A DNA stretch of 64,000 nt from Xenopus tropicalis (GCF_000004195.4 NC_030680.2:152294672-152358671); one strand, 5' to 3'. Positions 10,162 through 25,500 are shown, numbered from the stretch's first letter. Numbers and translations are program-made. The notes: generated from the sequence alone by a model not told the origin.

Positions 10162-10167
10162 AATAAA
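10162..10167 (+). terminator. fam120a: Candidate fam120a polyadenylation signal AATAAA
   Basis: AATAAAAATCTTTATTC lies about 1.56 kb after the stop codon, just before the repeat-dominated region begins. Its position fits the distal end of the transcript. Confidence 0.6.
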
Positions 10168-10319
10168 AATCTTTATTCTTTTAGTATAAAACTGCCTCGC
10201 GCTTCTTCTTTGGGGCTAGAAATACGGTTTTTGCGGGGGGAGCAGAAGACGAGTTTTTTTTTTTGTAAAAACTTGAACCGGAATTAAAAATAACTCGACG
10301 TAAGTCGAATTTGAGTTTC

Positions 10320-10516
10320 TTAAAGGAACAGTAACGCCAAAAGTGAAAGTGTATTAAAGTATTTAAAATATAATGTACTGTTGCCCTGCACTGGTACAGC
10401 TGGGGTGTTTGCTGGAGCGTTTCCATGGCAATGCTTTTTTTTGCACTTAAAGGAACAGTAACACCAAAAAATTAAAGTGTATAAAAATAATTATGATATT
10501 ATGTACTGTTGCCCTG
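10320..10516. mobile_element. Left terminus (doubled) of a T2-type MITE that carries the 89-bp array
   Basis: TTAAAGGAACAGTAACGCC starts at 10320. TTAAAGGAACAGTAACACC starts again at 10447, 127 bp later, each followed by similar AAAGTGTAT and TGTACTGTTGCCCTG sequence. This is the characteristic end of an abundant Xenopus MITE. The second copy runs straight into the 89-bp array, whose unit (GGTACAGCTGGGGTGTTTGC onward) continues the element's own left arm. The right terminus is not visible and would lie in or beyond the N gap. Confidence 0.85.
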
Positions 10517-13500
10517 TGCTGGTACAGCTGGGGTGTTTGCTACAGAAACCTACTATAGTTTATATAAATACCCGCTGTGTAGCCCCGGGGGCAGCCGTTC
10601 CTGCACCGGTACAGCTGGGGTGTTTGCTACAGAAACCCTACTATAGTTTATATAAATACCCGCTGTGTAGCCCCGGGGGCAGCCATTCCTGCACTGGTAC
10701 AGCTGGGGTGTTTGCTACAGAAACCCTACTATAGTTTATATAAATACCCCGCTGTGTAGCCCCGGGGGCAGCCATTCCTGCACTGGTACAGCTGGGGTGT
10801 TTGCTACAGAAACCCTACTATAGTTTATATAAATACCCCGCTGTGTAGCCCGGGGGCAGCCGTTCCTGCACTGGTACAGCTGGGGTGTTTGCTACAGAAA
10901 CCTACTATAGTTTATATAAATACCCCGCTGTGTAGCCCCGGGGGCAGCCATTCCTGCACTGGTACAGCTGGGGTGTTTGCTACAGAAACCCTACTATAGT
11001 TTATATAAATACCCCGCTGTGTAGCCCGGGGGCAGCCATTCCTGCACTGGTACAGCTGGGGTGTTTGCTACAGAAACCCTACTATAGTTTATATAAATAC
11101 CCCGCTGTGTAGCCCCGGGGCAGCCATTCCTGCACTGGTACAGCTGGGGTGTTTGCTACAGAAACCCTACTATAGTTTATATAAATACCCCGCTGTGTAG
11201 CCCCGGGGGCAGCCATTCCTGCACTGGTACAGCTGGGGTGTTTGCTACAGAAACCCTACTATAGTTTATATAAATACCCCGCTGTGTAGCCCCGGGGGCA
11301 GCCATTCCTGCACCGGTACAGCTGGGGTGTTTGCTACAGAAACCCTACTATAGTTTATATAAATACCCCGCTGTGTAGCCCCGGGGGCAGCCATTCCTGC
11401 ACCGGTACAGCTGGGGTGTTTGCTACAGAAACCCTACTATAGTTCATATAAATACCCCGCTGTGTAGCCCCGGGGGCAGCCATTCCTGCACTGGTACAGC
11501 TGGGGTGTTTGCTACAGAAACCCTACTATAGTTTATATAAATACCCCGCTGTGTAGCCCGGGGGCAGCCATTCCTGCACTGGTACAGCTGGGGTGTTTGC
11601 TACAGAAACCCTACTATAGTTTATATAAATACCCCGCTGTGTAGCCCCGGGGGCAGCCGTTCCTGCACCGGTACAGCTGGGGTGTTTGCTACAGAAACCC
11701 TACTATAGTTTATATAAATACCCCGCTGTGTAGCCCCGGGGGCAGACATTCCTGCACCGGTACAGCTGGGGTGTTTGCTACAGAAACCCTATTATAGTTT
11801 ATATAAATACCCCGCTGTGTAGCCCCGGGGGCAGCCGTTCCTGCACCGGTACAGCTGGGGTGTTTGCTACAGAAACCCTACTATAGTTTATATAAATACC
11901 CCGCTGTGTAGCCCCGGGGCAGCCGTTCCTGCACCGGTACAGCTGGGGTGTTTGCTACAGAAACCCTACTATAGTTTATATAAATACCCCGCTGTGTAGC
12001 CCCGGGGCAGCCATTCCTGCACTGGTACAGCTGTGGTGTTTGCTACAGAAACCCTACTATAGTTTATATAAATACCCCGCTGTGTAGCCCCGGGGGCAGC
12101 CGTTCCTGCACCGGTACAGCTGGGGTGTTTGCTACAGAAACCCTACTATAGTTTATATAAATACCCCGCTGTGTAGCCCCGGGGGCAGCCATTCCTGCAC
12201 TGGTACAGCTGGGGTGTTTGCTACAGAAACCCTACTATAGTTTATATAAATACCCCGCTGTGTAGCCCCGGGGGCAGCCATTCCTGCACCGGTACAGCTG
12301 GGGTGTTTGCTACAGAAACCCTACTATAGTTTATATAAATACCCCGCTGTGTAGCCCCGGGGGCAGCCATTCCTGCACTGGTACAGCTGGGGTGTTTGCT
12401 ACAGAAACCCTACTATAGTTTATATAAATACCCCGCTGTGTAGCCCCGGGGGCAGCCGTTCCTGCACCGGTACAGCTGGGGTGTTTGCTACAGAAACCCT
12501 ACTATAGTTTATATAAATACCCCGCTGTGTAGCCCCGGGGCAGCCATTCCTGCACTGGTACAGCTGGGGTGTTTGCTACAGAAACCCTACTATAGTTTAT
12601 ATAAATACCCCGCTGTGTAGCCCCGGGGGCAGCCATTCCTGCACTGGTACAGCTGGGGTGTTTGCTACAGAAACCCTACTATAGTTTATATAAATACCCC
12701 GCTGTGTAGCCCCGGGGGCAGCCGTTCCTGCACTGGTACAGCTGGGGTGTTTGCTACAGAAACCCTACTATAGTTTATATAAATACCCCGCTGTGTGTAG
12801 CCCCGGGGGCAGCCATTCCTGCACCGGTACAGCTGGGGTGTTTGCTACAGAAACCCTACTATAGTTTATATAAATACCCCGCTGTGTAGCCCCGGGGGCA
12901 GCCATTCCTGCACTGGTACAGCTGGGGTGTTTGCTACAGAAACCCTACTATAGTTTATATAAATACCCCGCTGTGTAGCCCCGGGGGCAGCCATTCCTGC
13001 ACTGGTACAGCTGGGGTGTTTGCTACAGAAACCCTACTATAGTTTATATAAATACCCCGCTGTGTAGCCCCGGGGGCAGCCATTCCTGCACTGGTACAGC
13101 TGGGGTGTTTGCTACAGAAACCCTACTATAGTTTATATAAATACCCCCGCTGTGTAGCCCCGGGGGCAGCCATTCCTGCACTGGTACAGCTGGGGTGTTT
13201 GCTACAGAAACCCTACTATAGTTTATATAAATACCCCGCTGTGTAGCCCCGGGGGCAGCCATTCCTGCACTGGTACAGCTGGGGTGTTTGCTACAGAAAC
13301 CCTACTATAGTTTATATAAATACCCCGCTGTGTAGCCCCGGGGGCAGCCATTCCTGCACTGGTACAGCTGGGGTGTTTGCTACAGAAACCCTACTATAGT
13401 TTATATAAATACCCCGCTGTGTAGCCCCGGGGGCAGCCATTCCTGCACTGGTACAGCTGGGGTGTTTGCTACAGAAACCCTACTATAGTTTATATAAATA

Positions 13501-16500
13501 CCCCGCTGTGTAGCCCCGGGGGCAGCCATTCCTGCACTGGTACAGCTGGGGTGTTTGCTACAGAAACCCTACTATAGTTTATATAAATACCCCGCTGTGT
13601 AGCCCCGGGGGCAGCCATTCCTGCACTGGTACAGCTGGGGTGTTTGCTACAGAAACCCTACTATAGTTTATATAAATACCCCGCTGTGTAGCCCCGGGGG
13701 CAGCCATTCCTGCACTGGTACAGCTGGGGTGTTTGCTACAGAAACCCTACTATAGTTTATATAAATACCCCGCTGTGTAGCCCCGGGGGCAGCCATTCCT
13801 GCACTGGTACAGCTGGGGTGTTTGCTACAGAAACCCTACTATAGTTTATATAAATACCCCGCTGTGTAGCCCCGGGGGCAGCCATTCCTGCACTGGTACA
13901 GCTGGGGTGTTTGCTACAGAAACCCTACTATAGTTTATATAAATACCCCGCTGTGTAGCCCCGGGGGCAGCCATTCCTGCACTGGTACAGCTGGGGTGTT
14001 TGCTACAGAAACCCTACTATAGTTTATATAAATACCCCGCTGTGTAGCCCCGGGGGCAGCCATTCCTGCACTGGTACAGCTGGGGTGTTTGCTACAGAAA
14101 CCCTACTATAGTTTATATAAATACCCCGCTGTGTAGCCCCGGGGGCAGCCATTCCTGCACTGGTACAGCTGGGGTGTTTGCTACAGAAACCCTACTATAG
14201 TTTATATAAATACCCCGCTGTGTAGCCCCGGGGGCAGCCATTCCTGCACTGGTACAGCTGGGGTGTTTGCTACAGAAACCCTACTATAGTTTATATAAAT
14301 ACCCCGCTGTGTAGCCCCGGGGGCAGCCATTCCTGCACTGGTACAGCTGGGGTGTTTGCTACAGAAACCCTACTATAGTTTATATAAATACCCCGCTGTG
14401 TAGCCCCGGGGGCAGCCATTCCTGCACTGGTACAGCTGGGGTGTTTGCTACAGAAACCCTACTATAGTTTATATAAATACCCCGCTGTGTAGCCCGGGGG
14501 CAGCCATTCCTGCACTGGTACAGCTGGGGTGTTTGCTACAGAAACCCTACTATAGTTTATATAAATACCCCGCTGTGTAGCCCCGGGGGCAGCCATTCCT
14601 GCACTGGTACAGCTGGGGTGTTTGCTACAGAAACCCTACTATAGTTTATATAAATACCCCGCTGTGTAGCCCCGGGGGCAGCCATTCCTGCACTGGTACA
14701 GCTGGGGTGTTTGCTACAGAAACCCTACTATAGTTTATATAAATACCCCGCTGTGTAGCCCCGGGGGCAGCCATTCCTGCACTGGTACAGCTGGGGTGTT
14801 TGCTACAGAAACCCTACTATAGTTTATATAAATACCCCGCTGTGTAGCCCCGGGGGCAGCCATTCCTGCACTGGTACAGCTGGGGTGTTTGCTACAGAAA
14901 CCCTACTATAGTTTATATAAATACCCCGCTGTGTAGCCCCGGGGGCAGCCATTCCTGCACTGGTACAGCTGGGGTGTTTGCTACAGAAACCCTACTATAG
15001 TTTATATAAATACCCCGCTGTGTAGCCCCGGGGGCAGCCATTCCTGCACTGGTACAGCTGGGGTGTTTGCTACAGAAACCCTACTATAGTTTATATAAAT
15101 ACCCCGCTGTGTAGCCCCGGGGCAGCCATTCCTGCACTGGTACAGCTGGGGTGTTTGCTACAGAAACCCTACTATAGTTTATATAAATACCCCGCTGTGT
15201 AGCCCCGGGGGCAGCCATTCCTGCACTGGTACAGCTGGGGTGTTTGCTACAGAAACCCTACTATAGTTTATATAAATACCCCGCTGTGTAGCCCCGGGGG
15301 CAGCCATTCCTGCACTGGTACAGCTGGGGTGTTTGCTACAGAAACCCTACTATAGTTTATATAAATACCCCGCTGTGTAGCCCCGGGGGCAGCCATTCCT
15401 GCACTGGTACAGCTGGGGTGTTTGCTACAGAAACCCTACTATAGTTTATATAAATACCCCGCTGTGTAGCCCCGGGGGCAGCCATTCCTGCACTGGTACA
15501 GCTGGGGTGTTTGCTACAGAAACCCTACTATAGTTTATATAAATACCCCGCTGTGTAGCCCCGGGGGCAGCCATTCCTGCACTGGTACAGCTGGGGTGTT
15601 TGCTACAGAAACCCTACTATAGTTTATATAAATACCCCGCTGTGTAGCCCCGGGGGCAGCCATTCCTGCACTGGTACAGCTGGGGTGTTTGCTACAGAAA
15701 CCCTACTATAGTTTATATAAATACCCCGCTGTGTAGCCCCGGGGGCAGCCATTCCTGCACTGGTACAGCTGGGGTGTTTGCTACAGAAACCCTACTATAG
15801 TTTATATAAATACCCCGCTGTGTAGCCCCGGGGGCAGCCATTCCTGCACTGGTACAGCTGGGGTGTTTGCTACAGAAACCCTACTATAGTTTATATAAAT
15901 ACCCCGCTGTGTAGCCCCGGGGCAGCCATTCCTGCACTGGTACAGCTGGGGTGTTTGCTACAGAAACCCTACTATAGTTTATATAAATACCCCGCTGTGT
16001 AGCCCCGGGGGCAGCCATTCCTGCACTGGTACAGCTGGGGTGTTTGCTACAGAAACCCTACTATAGTTTATATAAATACCCGCTGTGTAGCCCCGGGGGC
16101 AGCCATTCCTGCACTGGTACAGCTGGGGTGTTTGCTACAGAAACCCTACTATAGTTTATATAAATACCCCGCTGTGTAGCCCCGGGGGCAGCCATTCCTG
16201 CACTGGTACAGCTGGGGTGTTTGCTACAGAAACCCTACTATAGTTTATATAAATACCCGCTGTGTAGCCCCGGGGGCAGCCATTCCTGCACTGGTACAGC
16301 TGGGGTGTTTGCTACAGAAACCCTACTATAGTTTATATAAATACCCCGCTGTGTAGCCCCGGGGGCAGCCATTCCTGCACTGGTACAGCTGGGGTGTTTG
16401 CTACAGAAACCCTACTATAGTTTATATAAATACCCGCTGTGTAGCCCCGGGGGCAGCCATTCCTGCACTGGTACAGCTGGGGTGTTTGCTACAGAAACCC

Positions 16501-19500
16501 TACTATAGTTTATATAAATACCCCGCTGTGTAGCCCCGGGGGCAGCCATTCCTGCACTGGTACAGCTGGGGTGTTTGCTACAGAAACCCTACTATAGTTT
16601 ATATAAATACCCCCGCTGTGTAGCCCCGGGGGCAGCCATTCCTGCACTGGTACAGCTGGGGTGTTTGCTACAGAAACCCTACTATAGTTTATATAAATAC
16701 CCCGCTGTGTAGCCCCGGGGGCAGCCATTCCTGCACTGGTACAGCTGGGGTGTTTGCTACAGAAACCCTACTATAGTTTATATAAATACCCCGCTGTGTA
16801 GCCCCGGGGGCAGCCATTCCTGCACTGGTACAGCTGGGGTGTTTGCTACAGAAACCCTACTATAGTTTATATAAATACCCCGCTGTGTAGCCCCGGGGGC
16901 AGCCATTCCTGCACTGGTACAGCTGGGGTGTTTGCTACAGAAACCCTACTATAGTTTATATAAATACCCCGCTGTGTAGCCCCGGGGGCAGCCATTCCTG
17001 CACTGGTACAGCTGGGGTGTTTGCTACAGAAACCCTACTATAGTTTATATAAATACCCCGCTGTGTAGCCCCGGGGGCAGCCATTCCTGCACTGGTACAG
17101 CTGGGGTGTTTGCTACAGAAACCCTACTATAGTTTATATAAATACCCCGCTGTGTAGCCCCGGGGGCAGCCATTCCTGCACTGGTACAGCTGGGGTGTTT
17201 GCTACAGAAACCCTACTATAGTTTATATAAATACCCCGCTGTGTAGCCCCGGGGGCAGCCATTCCTGCACTGGTACAGCTGGGGTGTTTGCTACAGAAAC
17301 CCTACTATAGTTTATATAAATACCCCGCTGTGTAGCCCGGGGGCAGCCATTCCTGCACTGGTACAGCTGGGGTGTTTGCTACAGAAACCCTACTATAGTT
17401 TATATAAATACCCCGCTGTGTAGCCCCGGGGGCAGCCATTCCTGCACTGGTACAGCTGGGGTGTTTGCTACAGAAACCCTACTATAGTTTATATAAATAC
17501 CCGCTGTGTAGCCCCGGGGGCAGCCATTCCTGCACTGGTACAGCTGGGGTGTTTGCTACAGAAACCCTACTATAGTTTATATAAATACCCCGCTGTGTAG
17601 CCCCGGGGGCAGCCATTCCTGCACTGGTACAGCTGGGGTGTTTGCTACAGAAACCCTACTATAGTTTATATAAATACCCCGCTGTGTAGCCCCGGGGGCA
17701 GCCATTCCTGCACTGGTACAGCTGGGGTGTTTGCTACAGAAACCCTACTATAGTTTATATAAATACCCCGCTGTGTAGCCCCGGGGCAGCCATTCCTGCA
17801 CTGGTACAGCTGGGGTGTTTGCTACAGAAACCCTACTATAGTTTATATAAATACCCCGCTGTGTAGCCCCGGGGGCAGCCATTCCTGCACTGGTACAGCT
17901 GGGGTGTTTGCTACAGAAACCCTACTATAGTTTATATAAATACCCCGCTGTGTAGCCCCGGGGGCAGCCATTCCTGCACTGGTACAGCTGGGGTGTTTGC
18001 TACAGAAACCCTACTATAGTTTATATAAATACCCCGCTGTGTAGCCCCGGGGGCAGCCATTCCTGCACTGGTACAGCTGGGGTGTTTGCTACAGAAACCC
18101 TACTATAGTTTATATAAATACCCCGCTGTGTAGCCCCGGGGGCAGCCATTCCTGCACTGGTACAGCTGGGGTGTTTGCTACAGAAACCCTACTATAGTTT
18201 ATATAAATACCCGCTGTGTAGCCCCGGGGGCAGCCATTCCTGCACTGGTACAGCTGGGGTGTTTGCTACAGAAACCCTACTATAGTTTATATAAATACCC
18301 CGCTGTGTAGCCCCGGGGGCAGCCATTCCTGCACTGGTACAGCTGGGGTGTTTGCTACAGAAACCCTACTATAGTTTATATAAATACCCCGCTGTGTAGC
18401 CCCGGGGGCAGCCATTCCTGCACTGGTACAGCTGGGGTGTTTGCTACAGAAACCCTACTATAGTTTATATAAATACCCCGCTGTGTAGCCCCGGGGGCAG
18501 CCATTCCTGCACTGGTACAGCTGGGGTGTTTGCTACAGAAACCCTACTATAGTTTATATAAATACCCCGCTGTGTAGCCCCGGGGGCAGCCATTCCTGCA
18601 CTGGTACAGCTGGGGTGTTTGCTACAGAAACCCTACTATAGTTTATATAAATACCCCGCTGTGTAGCCCCGGGGGCAGCCATTCCTGCACTGGTACAGCT
18701 GGGGTGTTTGCTACAGAAACCCTACTATAGTTTATATAAATACCCCGCTGTGTAGCCCCGGGGGCAGCCATTCCTGCACTGGTACAGCTGGGGTGTTTGC
18801 TACAGAAACCCTACTATAGTTTATATAAATACCCCGCTGTGTAGCCCCGGGGGCAGCCATTCCTGCACTGGTACAGCTGGGGTGTTTGCTACAGAAACCC
18901 TACTATAGTTTATATAAATACCCCGCTGTGTAGCCCCGGGGGCAGCCATTCCTGCACTGGTACAGCTGGGGTGTTTGCTACAGAAACCCTACTATAGTTT
19001 ATATAAATACCCGCTGTGTAGCCCCGGGGGCAGCCATTCCTGCACTGGTACAGCTGGGGTGTTTGCTACAGAAACCCTACTATAGTTTATATAAATACCC
19101 CGCTGTGTAGCCCCGGGGGCAGCCATTCCTGCACTGGTACAGCTGGGGTGTTTGCTACAGAAACCCTACTATAGTTTATATAAATACCCCGCTGTGTAGC
19201 CCCGGGGGCAGCCATTCCTGCACTGGTACAGCTGGGGTGTTTGCTACAGAAACCCTACTATAGTTTATATAAATACCCCGCTGTGTAGCCCGGGGGCAGC
19301 CATTCCTGCACTGGTACAGCTGGGGTGTTTGCTACAGAAACCCTACTATAGTTTATATAAATACCCGCTGTGTAGCCCCGGGGGCAGCCATTCCTGCACT
19401 GGTACAGCTGGGGTGTTTGCTACAGAAACCCTACTATAGTTTATATAAATACCCCGCTGTGTAGCCCCGGGGGCAGCCATTCCTGCACTGGTACAGCTGG

Positions 19501-22500
19501 GGTGTTTGCTACAGAAACCCTACTATAGTTTATATAAATACCCCGCTGTGTAGCCCCGGGGGCAGCCATTCCTGCACTGGTACAGCTGGGGTGTTTGCTA
19601 CAGAAACCCTACTATAGTTTATATAAATACCCCGCTGTGTAGCCCGGGGGCAGCCATTCCTGCACTGGTACAGCTGGGGTGTTTGCTACAGAAACCCTAC
19701 TATAGTTTATATAAATACCCCGCTGTGTAGCCCCGGGGGCAGCCATTCCTGCACTGGTACAGCTGGGGTGTTTGCTACAGAAACCCTACTATAGTTTATA
19801 TAAATACCCCGCTGTGTAGCCCCGGGGCAGCCATTCCTGCACTGGTACAGCTGGGGTGTTTGCTACAGAAACCCTACTATAGTTTATATAAATACCCCGC
19901 TGTGTAGCCCCGGGGCAGCCATTCCTGCACTGGTACAGCTGGGGTGTTTGCTACAGAAACCCTACTATAGTTTATATAAATACCCCGCTGTGTAGCCCCG
20001 GGGGCAGCCATTCCTGCACTGGTACAGCTGGGGTGTTTGCTACAGAAACCCTACTATAGTTTATATAAATACCCCGCTGTGTAGCCCCGGGGGCAGCCAT
20101 TCCTGCACTGGTACAGCTGGGGTGTTTGCTACAGAAACCCTACTATAGTTTATATAAATACCCCGCTGTGTAGCCCCGGGGGCAGCCATTCCTGCACTGG
20201 TACAGCTGGGGTGTTTGCTACAGAAACCCTACTATAGTTTATATAAATACCCGCTGTGTAGCCCCGGGGGCAGCCATTCCTGCACTGGTACAGCTGGGGT
20301 GTTTGCTACAGAAACCCTACTATAGTTTATATAAATACCCCGCTGTGTAGCCCCGGGGGCAGCCATTCCTGCACTGGTACAGCTGGGGTGTTTGCTACAG
20401 AAACCCTACTATAGTTTATATAAATACCCCGCTGTGTAGCCCCGGGGGCAGCCATTCCTGCACTGGTACAGCTGGGGTGTTTGCTACAGAAACCCTACTA
20501 TAGTTTATATAAATACCCCGCTGTGTAGCCCCGGGGGCAGCCATTCCTGCACTGGTACAGCTGGGGTGTTTGCTACAGAAACCCTACTATAGTTTATATA
20601 AATACCCCGCTGTGTAGCCCCGGGGGCAGCCATTCCTGCACTGGTACAGCTGGGGTGTTTGCTACAGAAACCCTACTATAGTTTATATAAATACCCCGCT
20701 GTGTAGCCCCGGGGGCAGCCATTCCTGCACTGGTACAGCTGGGGTGTTTGCTACAGAAACCCTACTATAGTTTATATAAATACCCCGCTGTGTAGCCCCG
20801 GGGGCAGCCATTCCTGCACTGGTACAGCTGGGGTGTTTGCTACAGAAACCCTACTATAGTTTATATAAATACCCCGCTGTGTAGCCCCGGGGGCAGCCAT
20901 TCCTGCACTGGTACAGCTGGGGTGTTTGCTACAGAAACCCTACTATAGTTTATATAAATACCCCGCTGTGTAGCCCCGGGGGCAGCCATTCCTGCACTGG
21001 TACAGCTGGGGTGTTTGCTACAGAAACCCTACTATAGTTTATATAATACCCCGCTGTGTAGCCCCGGGGGCAGCCGTTCCTGCACTGGTACAGCTGGGGT
21101 GTTTGCTACAGAAACCTACTATAGTTTATATAAATACCCCGCTGTGTAGCCCCGGGGGCAGCCATTCCTGCACTGGTACAGCTGGGGTGTTTGCTACAGA
21201 AACCCTACTATAGTTTATATAAATACCCCGCTGTGTAGCCCCGGGGGCAGCCATTCCTGCACTGGTACAGCTGGGGTGTTTGCTACAGAAACCCTACTAT
21301 AGTTTATATAAATACCCCTGTGTAGCCCCGGGGGCAGCCATTCCTGCACTGGTACAGCTGGGGTGTTTGCTACAGAAACCCTACTATAGTTTATATAAAT
21401 ACCCCGCTGTGTAGCCCCGGGGGCAGCCATTCCTGCACTGGTACAGCTGGGGTGTTTGCTACAGAAACCCTACTATAGTTTATATAAATACCCCTGCTGT
21501 GTAGCCCCGGGGGCAGCCATTCCTGCACTGGTACAGCTGGGGTGTTTGCTACAGAAACCCTACTATAGTTTATATAAATACCCCGCTGTGTAGCCCCGGG
21601 GGCAGCCATTCCTGCACTGGTACAGCTGGGGTGTTTGCTACAGAAACCCTACTATAGTTTATATAAATACCCCGCTGTGTAGCCCCGGGGGCAGCCATTC
21701 CTGCACTGGTACAGCTGGGGTGTTTGCTACAGAAACCCTACTATAGTTTATATAAATACCCCGCTGTGTAGCCCCGGGGGCAGCCATTCCTGCACTGGTA
21801 CAGCTGGGGTGTTTGCTACAGAAACCCTACTATAGTTTATATATAATACCCCGCTGTGTAGCCCCGGGGGCAGCCATTCCTGCACTGGTACAGCTGGGGT
21901 GTTTGCTACAGAAACCCTACTATAGTTTATATAAATACCCGCTGTGTAGCCCGGGGGCAGCCATTCCTGCACTGGTACAGCTGGGGTGTTTGCTACAGAA
22001 ACCCTACTATAGTTTATATAAATACCCCGCTGTGTAGCCCCGGGGGCAGCCATTCCTGCACTGGTACAGCTGGGGTGTTTGCTACAGAAACCCTACTATA
22101 GTTTATATAAATACCCCGCTGTGTAGCCCCGGGGGCAGCCATTCCTGCACTGGTACAGCTGGGGTGTTTGCTACAGAAACCCTACTATAGTTTATATAAA
22201 TACCCCGCTGTGTAGCCCCGGGGGCAGCCATTCCTGCACTGGTACAGCTGGGGTGTTTGCTACAGAAACCCTACTATAGTTTATATAAATACCCCGCTGT
22301 GTAGCCCCGGGGCAGCCATTCCTGCACTGGTACAGCTGGGGTGTTTGCTACAGAAACCCTACTATAGTTTATATAAATACCCCGCTGTGTAGCCCCGGGG
22401 GCAGCCATTCCTGCACTGGTACAGCTGGGGTGTTTGCTACAGAAACCCTACTATAGTTTATATAAATACCCCGCTGTGTAGCCCGGGGGCAGCCATTCCT

Positions 22501-25500
22501 GCACTGGTACAGCTGGGGTGTTTGCTACAGAAACCCTACTATAGTTTATATAAATACCCCGCTGTGTAGCCCCGGGGGCAGCCATTCCTGCACTGGTACA
22601 GCTGGGGTGTTTGCTACAGAAACCCTACTATAGTTTATATAAATACCCCGCTGTGTAGCCCCGGGGGCAGCCATTCCTGCACTGGTACAGCTGGGGTGTT
22701 TGCTACAGAAACCCTACTATAGTTTATATAAATACCCGCGCTGTGTAGCCCCGGGGGCAGCCGTTCCTGCACTGGTACAGCTGGGGTGTTTGCTACAGAA
22801 ACCCTACTATAGTTTATATAAATACCCCGCCGCTGTGTAGCCCCGGGGGCAGCCATTCCTGCACTGGTACAGCTGGGGTGTTTGCTACAGAAACCCTACT
22901 ATAGTTTATATAAATACCCCGCTGTGTAGCCCCGGGGGCAGCCATTCCTGCACTGGTACAGCTGGGGTGTTTGCTACAGAAACCCTACTATAGTTTATAT
23001 ATAATACCCCGCTGTGTAGCCCCGGGGGCAGCCATTCCTGCACTGGTACAGCTGGGGTGTTTGCTACAGAAACCCTACTATAGTTTATATAAATACCCCG
23101 CTGTGTAGCCCGGGGGCAGCCATTCCTGCACTGGTACAGCTGGGGTGTTTGCTACAGAAACCCTACTATAGTTTATATAAATACCCCGCTGTGTAGCCCC
23201 GGGGGCAGCCATTCCTGCACTGGTACAGCTGGGTGTTTGCTACAGAAACCCTACTATAGTTTATATAAATACCCCGCTGTGTAGCCCCGGGGGCAGCCAT
23301 TCCTGCACTGGTACAGCTGGGGTGTTTGCTACAGAAACCCTACTATATAGTTTATATAAATACCCCGCTGTGTAGCCCCGGGGGCAGCCATTCCTGCACT
23401 GGTACAGCTGGGGTGTTTGCTACAGAAACCCTACTATAGTTTATATAAATACCCGCTGTGTAGCCCGGGGGCAGCCATTCCTGCACTGGTACAGCTGGGG
23501 TGTTTGCTACAGAAACCCTACTATAGTTTATATAAATACCCCGCTGTGTAGCCCCGGGGGCAGCCATTCCTGCACTGGTACAGCTGGGGTGTTTGCTACA
23601 GAAACCCTACTATAGTTTATATAAATACCCCGCTGTGTAGCCCCGGGGGCAGCCATTCCTGCACTGGTACAGCTGGGGTGTTTGCTACAGAAACCCTACT
23701 ATAGTTTATATAAATACCCCGCTGTGTAGCCCCGGGGGCAGCCATTCCTGCACTGGTACAGCTGGGGTGTTTGCTACAGAAACCCTACTATAGTTTATAT
23801 AAATACCCCCGCTGTGTAGCCCCGGGGGCAGCCATTCCTGCACTGGTACAGCTGGGGTGTTTGCTACAGAAACCCTACTATAGTTTTATATAAATACCCG
23901 CTGTGTAGCCCCGGGGGCAGCCATTCCTGCACTGGTACAGCTGGGGTGTTTGCTACAGAAACCCTACTATAGTTTATATAAATACCCCGCTGTGTAGCCC
24001 CGGGGGCAGCCATTCCTGCACTGGTACAGCTGGGGTGTTTGCTACAGAAACCCTACTATAGTTTATATAAATACCCCGCTGTGTAGCCCCGGGGGCAGCC
24101 ATTCCTGCACTGGTACAGCTGGGGTGTTTGCTACAGAAACCCTACTATAGTTTATATAAATACCCCGCTGTGTAGCCCCGGGGGCAGCCATTCCTGCACT
24201 GGTACAGCTGGGGTGTTTGCTACAGAAACCCTACTATAGTTTATATAAATACCCCGCTGTGTAGCCCCGGGGCAGCCATTCCTGCACTGGTACAGCTGGG
24301 GTGTTTGCTACAGAAACCCTACTATAGTTTATATAAATACCCCGCTGTGTAGCCCCGGGGGCAGCCATTCCTGCACTGGTACAGCTGGGGTGTTTGCTAC
24401 AGAAACCCTACTATAGTTTATATAAATACCCCGCTGTGTAGCCCCGGGGGCAGCCATTCCTGCACTGGTACAGCTGGGGTGTTTGCTACAGAAACCCTAC
24501 TATAGTTTATATAAATACCCCGCTGTGTAGCCCGGGGGCAGCCATTCCTGCACTGGTACAGCTGGGGTGTTTGCTACAGAAACCCTACTATAGTTTATAT
24601 AAATACCCCGCGCTGTGTAGCCCCGGGGGCAGCCATTCCTGCACTGGTACAGCTGGGGTGTTTGCTACAGAAACCCTACTATAGTTTATATAAATACCCC
24701 GCTGTGTAGCCCCGGGGGCAGCCATTCCTGCACTGGTACAGCTGGGGTGTTTGCTACAGAAACCCTACTATAGTATATACCCGCTGTGTAGCCCGGGGGC
24801 AGCCATTCCTGCACTGGTACAGCTGGGGTGTTTGCTACAGAAACCCTACTATAGTTTATATAAATACCCCGCTGTGTAGCCCCGGGGGCAGCCATTCCTC
24901 CTGCACTGGTACAGCTGGGGTGTTTGCTACAGAAACCCTACTATAGTTTATATAAATACCCCGCTGTGTAGCCCCGGGGGCAGCCATTCCTGCACTGGTA
25001 CAGCTGGGGTGTTTGCTACAGAAACCCTACTATAGTTTATATAAATACCCCGCTGTGTAGCCCCGGGGCAGCCATTCCTGCACTGGTACAGCTGGGGTGT
25101 TTGCTACAGAAACCCTACTATAGTTTATATAAATACCCCGCTGTGTAGCCCCGGGGGCAGCCATTCCTGCACTGGTACAGCTGGGGTGTTTGCTACAGAA
25201 ACCTACTATAGTTTATATAAATACCCCTGTGTAGCCCCGGGGGCAGCCATTCCTGCACTGGTACAGCTGGGGTGTTTGCTACAGAAACCCTACTATAGTT
25301 TATATAAATACCCCGCTGTGTAGCCCCGGGGGCAGCCATTCCTGCACTGGTACAGCTGGGGTGTTTGCTACAGAAACCCTACTATAGTTTATATAAATAC
25401 CCCGCTGTGTAGCCCCGGGGGCAGCCATTCCTGCACTGGTACAGCTGGGGTGTTTGCTACAGAAACCCTACTATAGTTTATATAAATACCCCGCTGTGTA

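Larger units (their letters stand above)
8602..10190 (+). other. fam120a: fam120a 3' untranslated region
   Basis: This is AT-rich, largely non-repetitive sequence after the stop codon, with long A, T, C and G homopolymers. It contains a CA/TA microsatellite at about 8950-8980. AATAAA at 9207-9212 and 10162-10167 are candidate polyadenylation signals, so shorter and longer ends are possible. No gene is seen. Confidence 0.75.
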
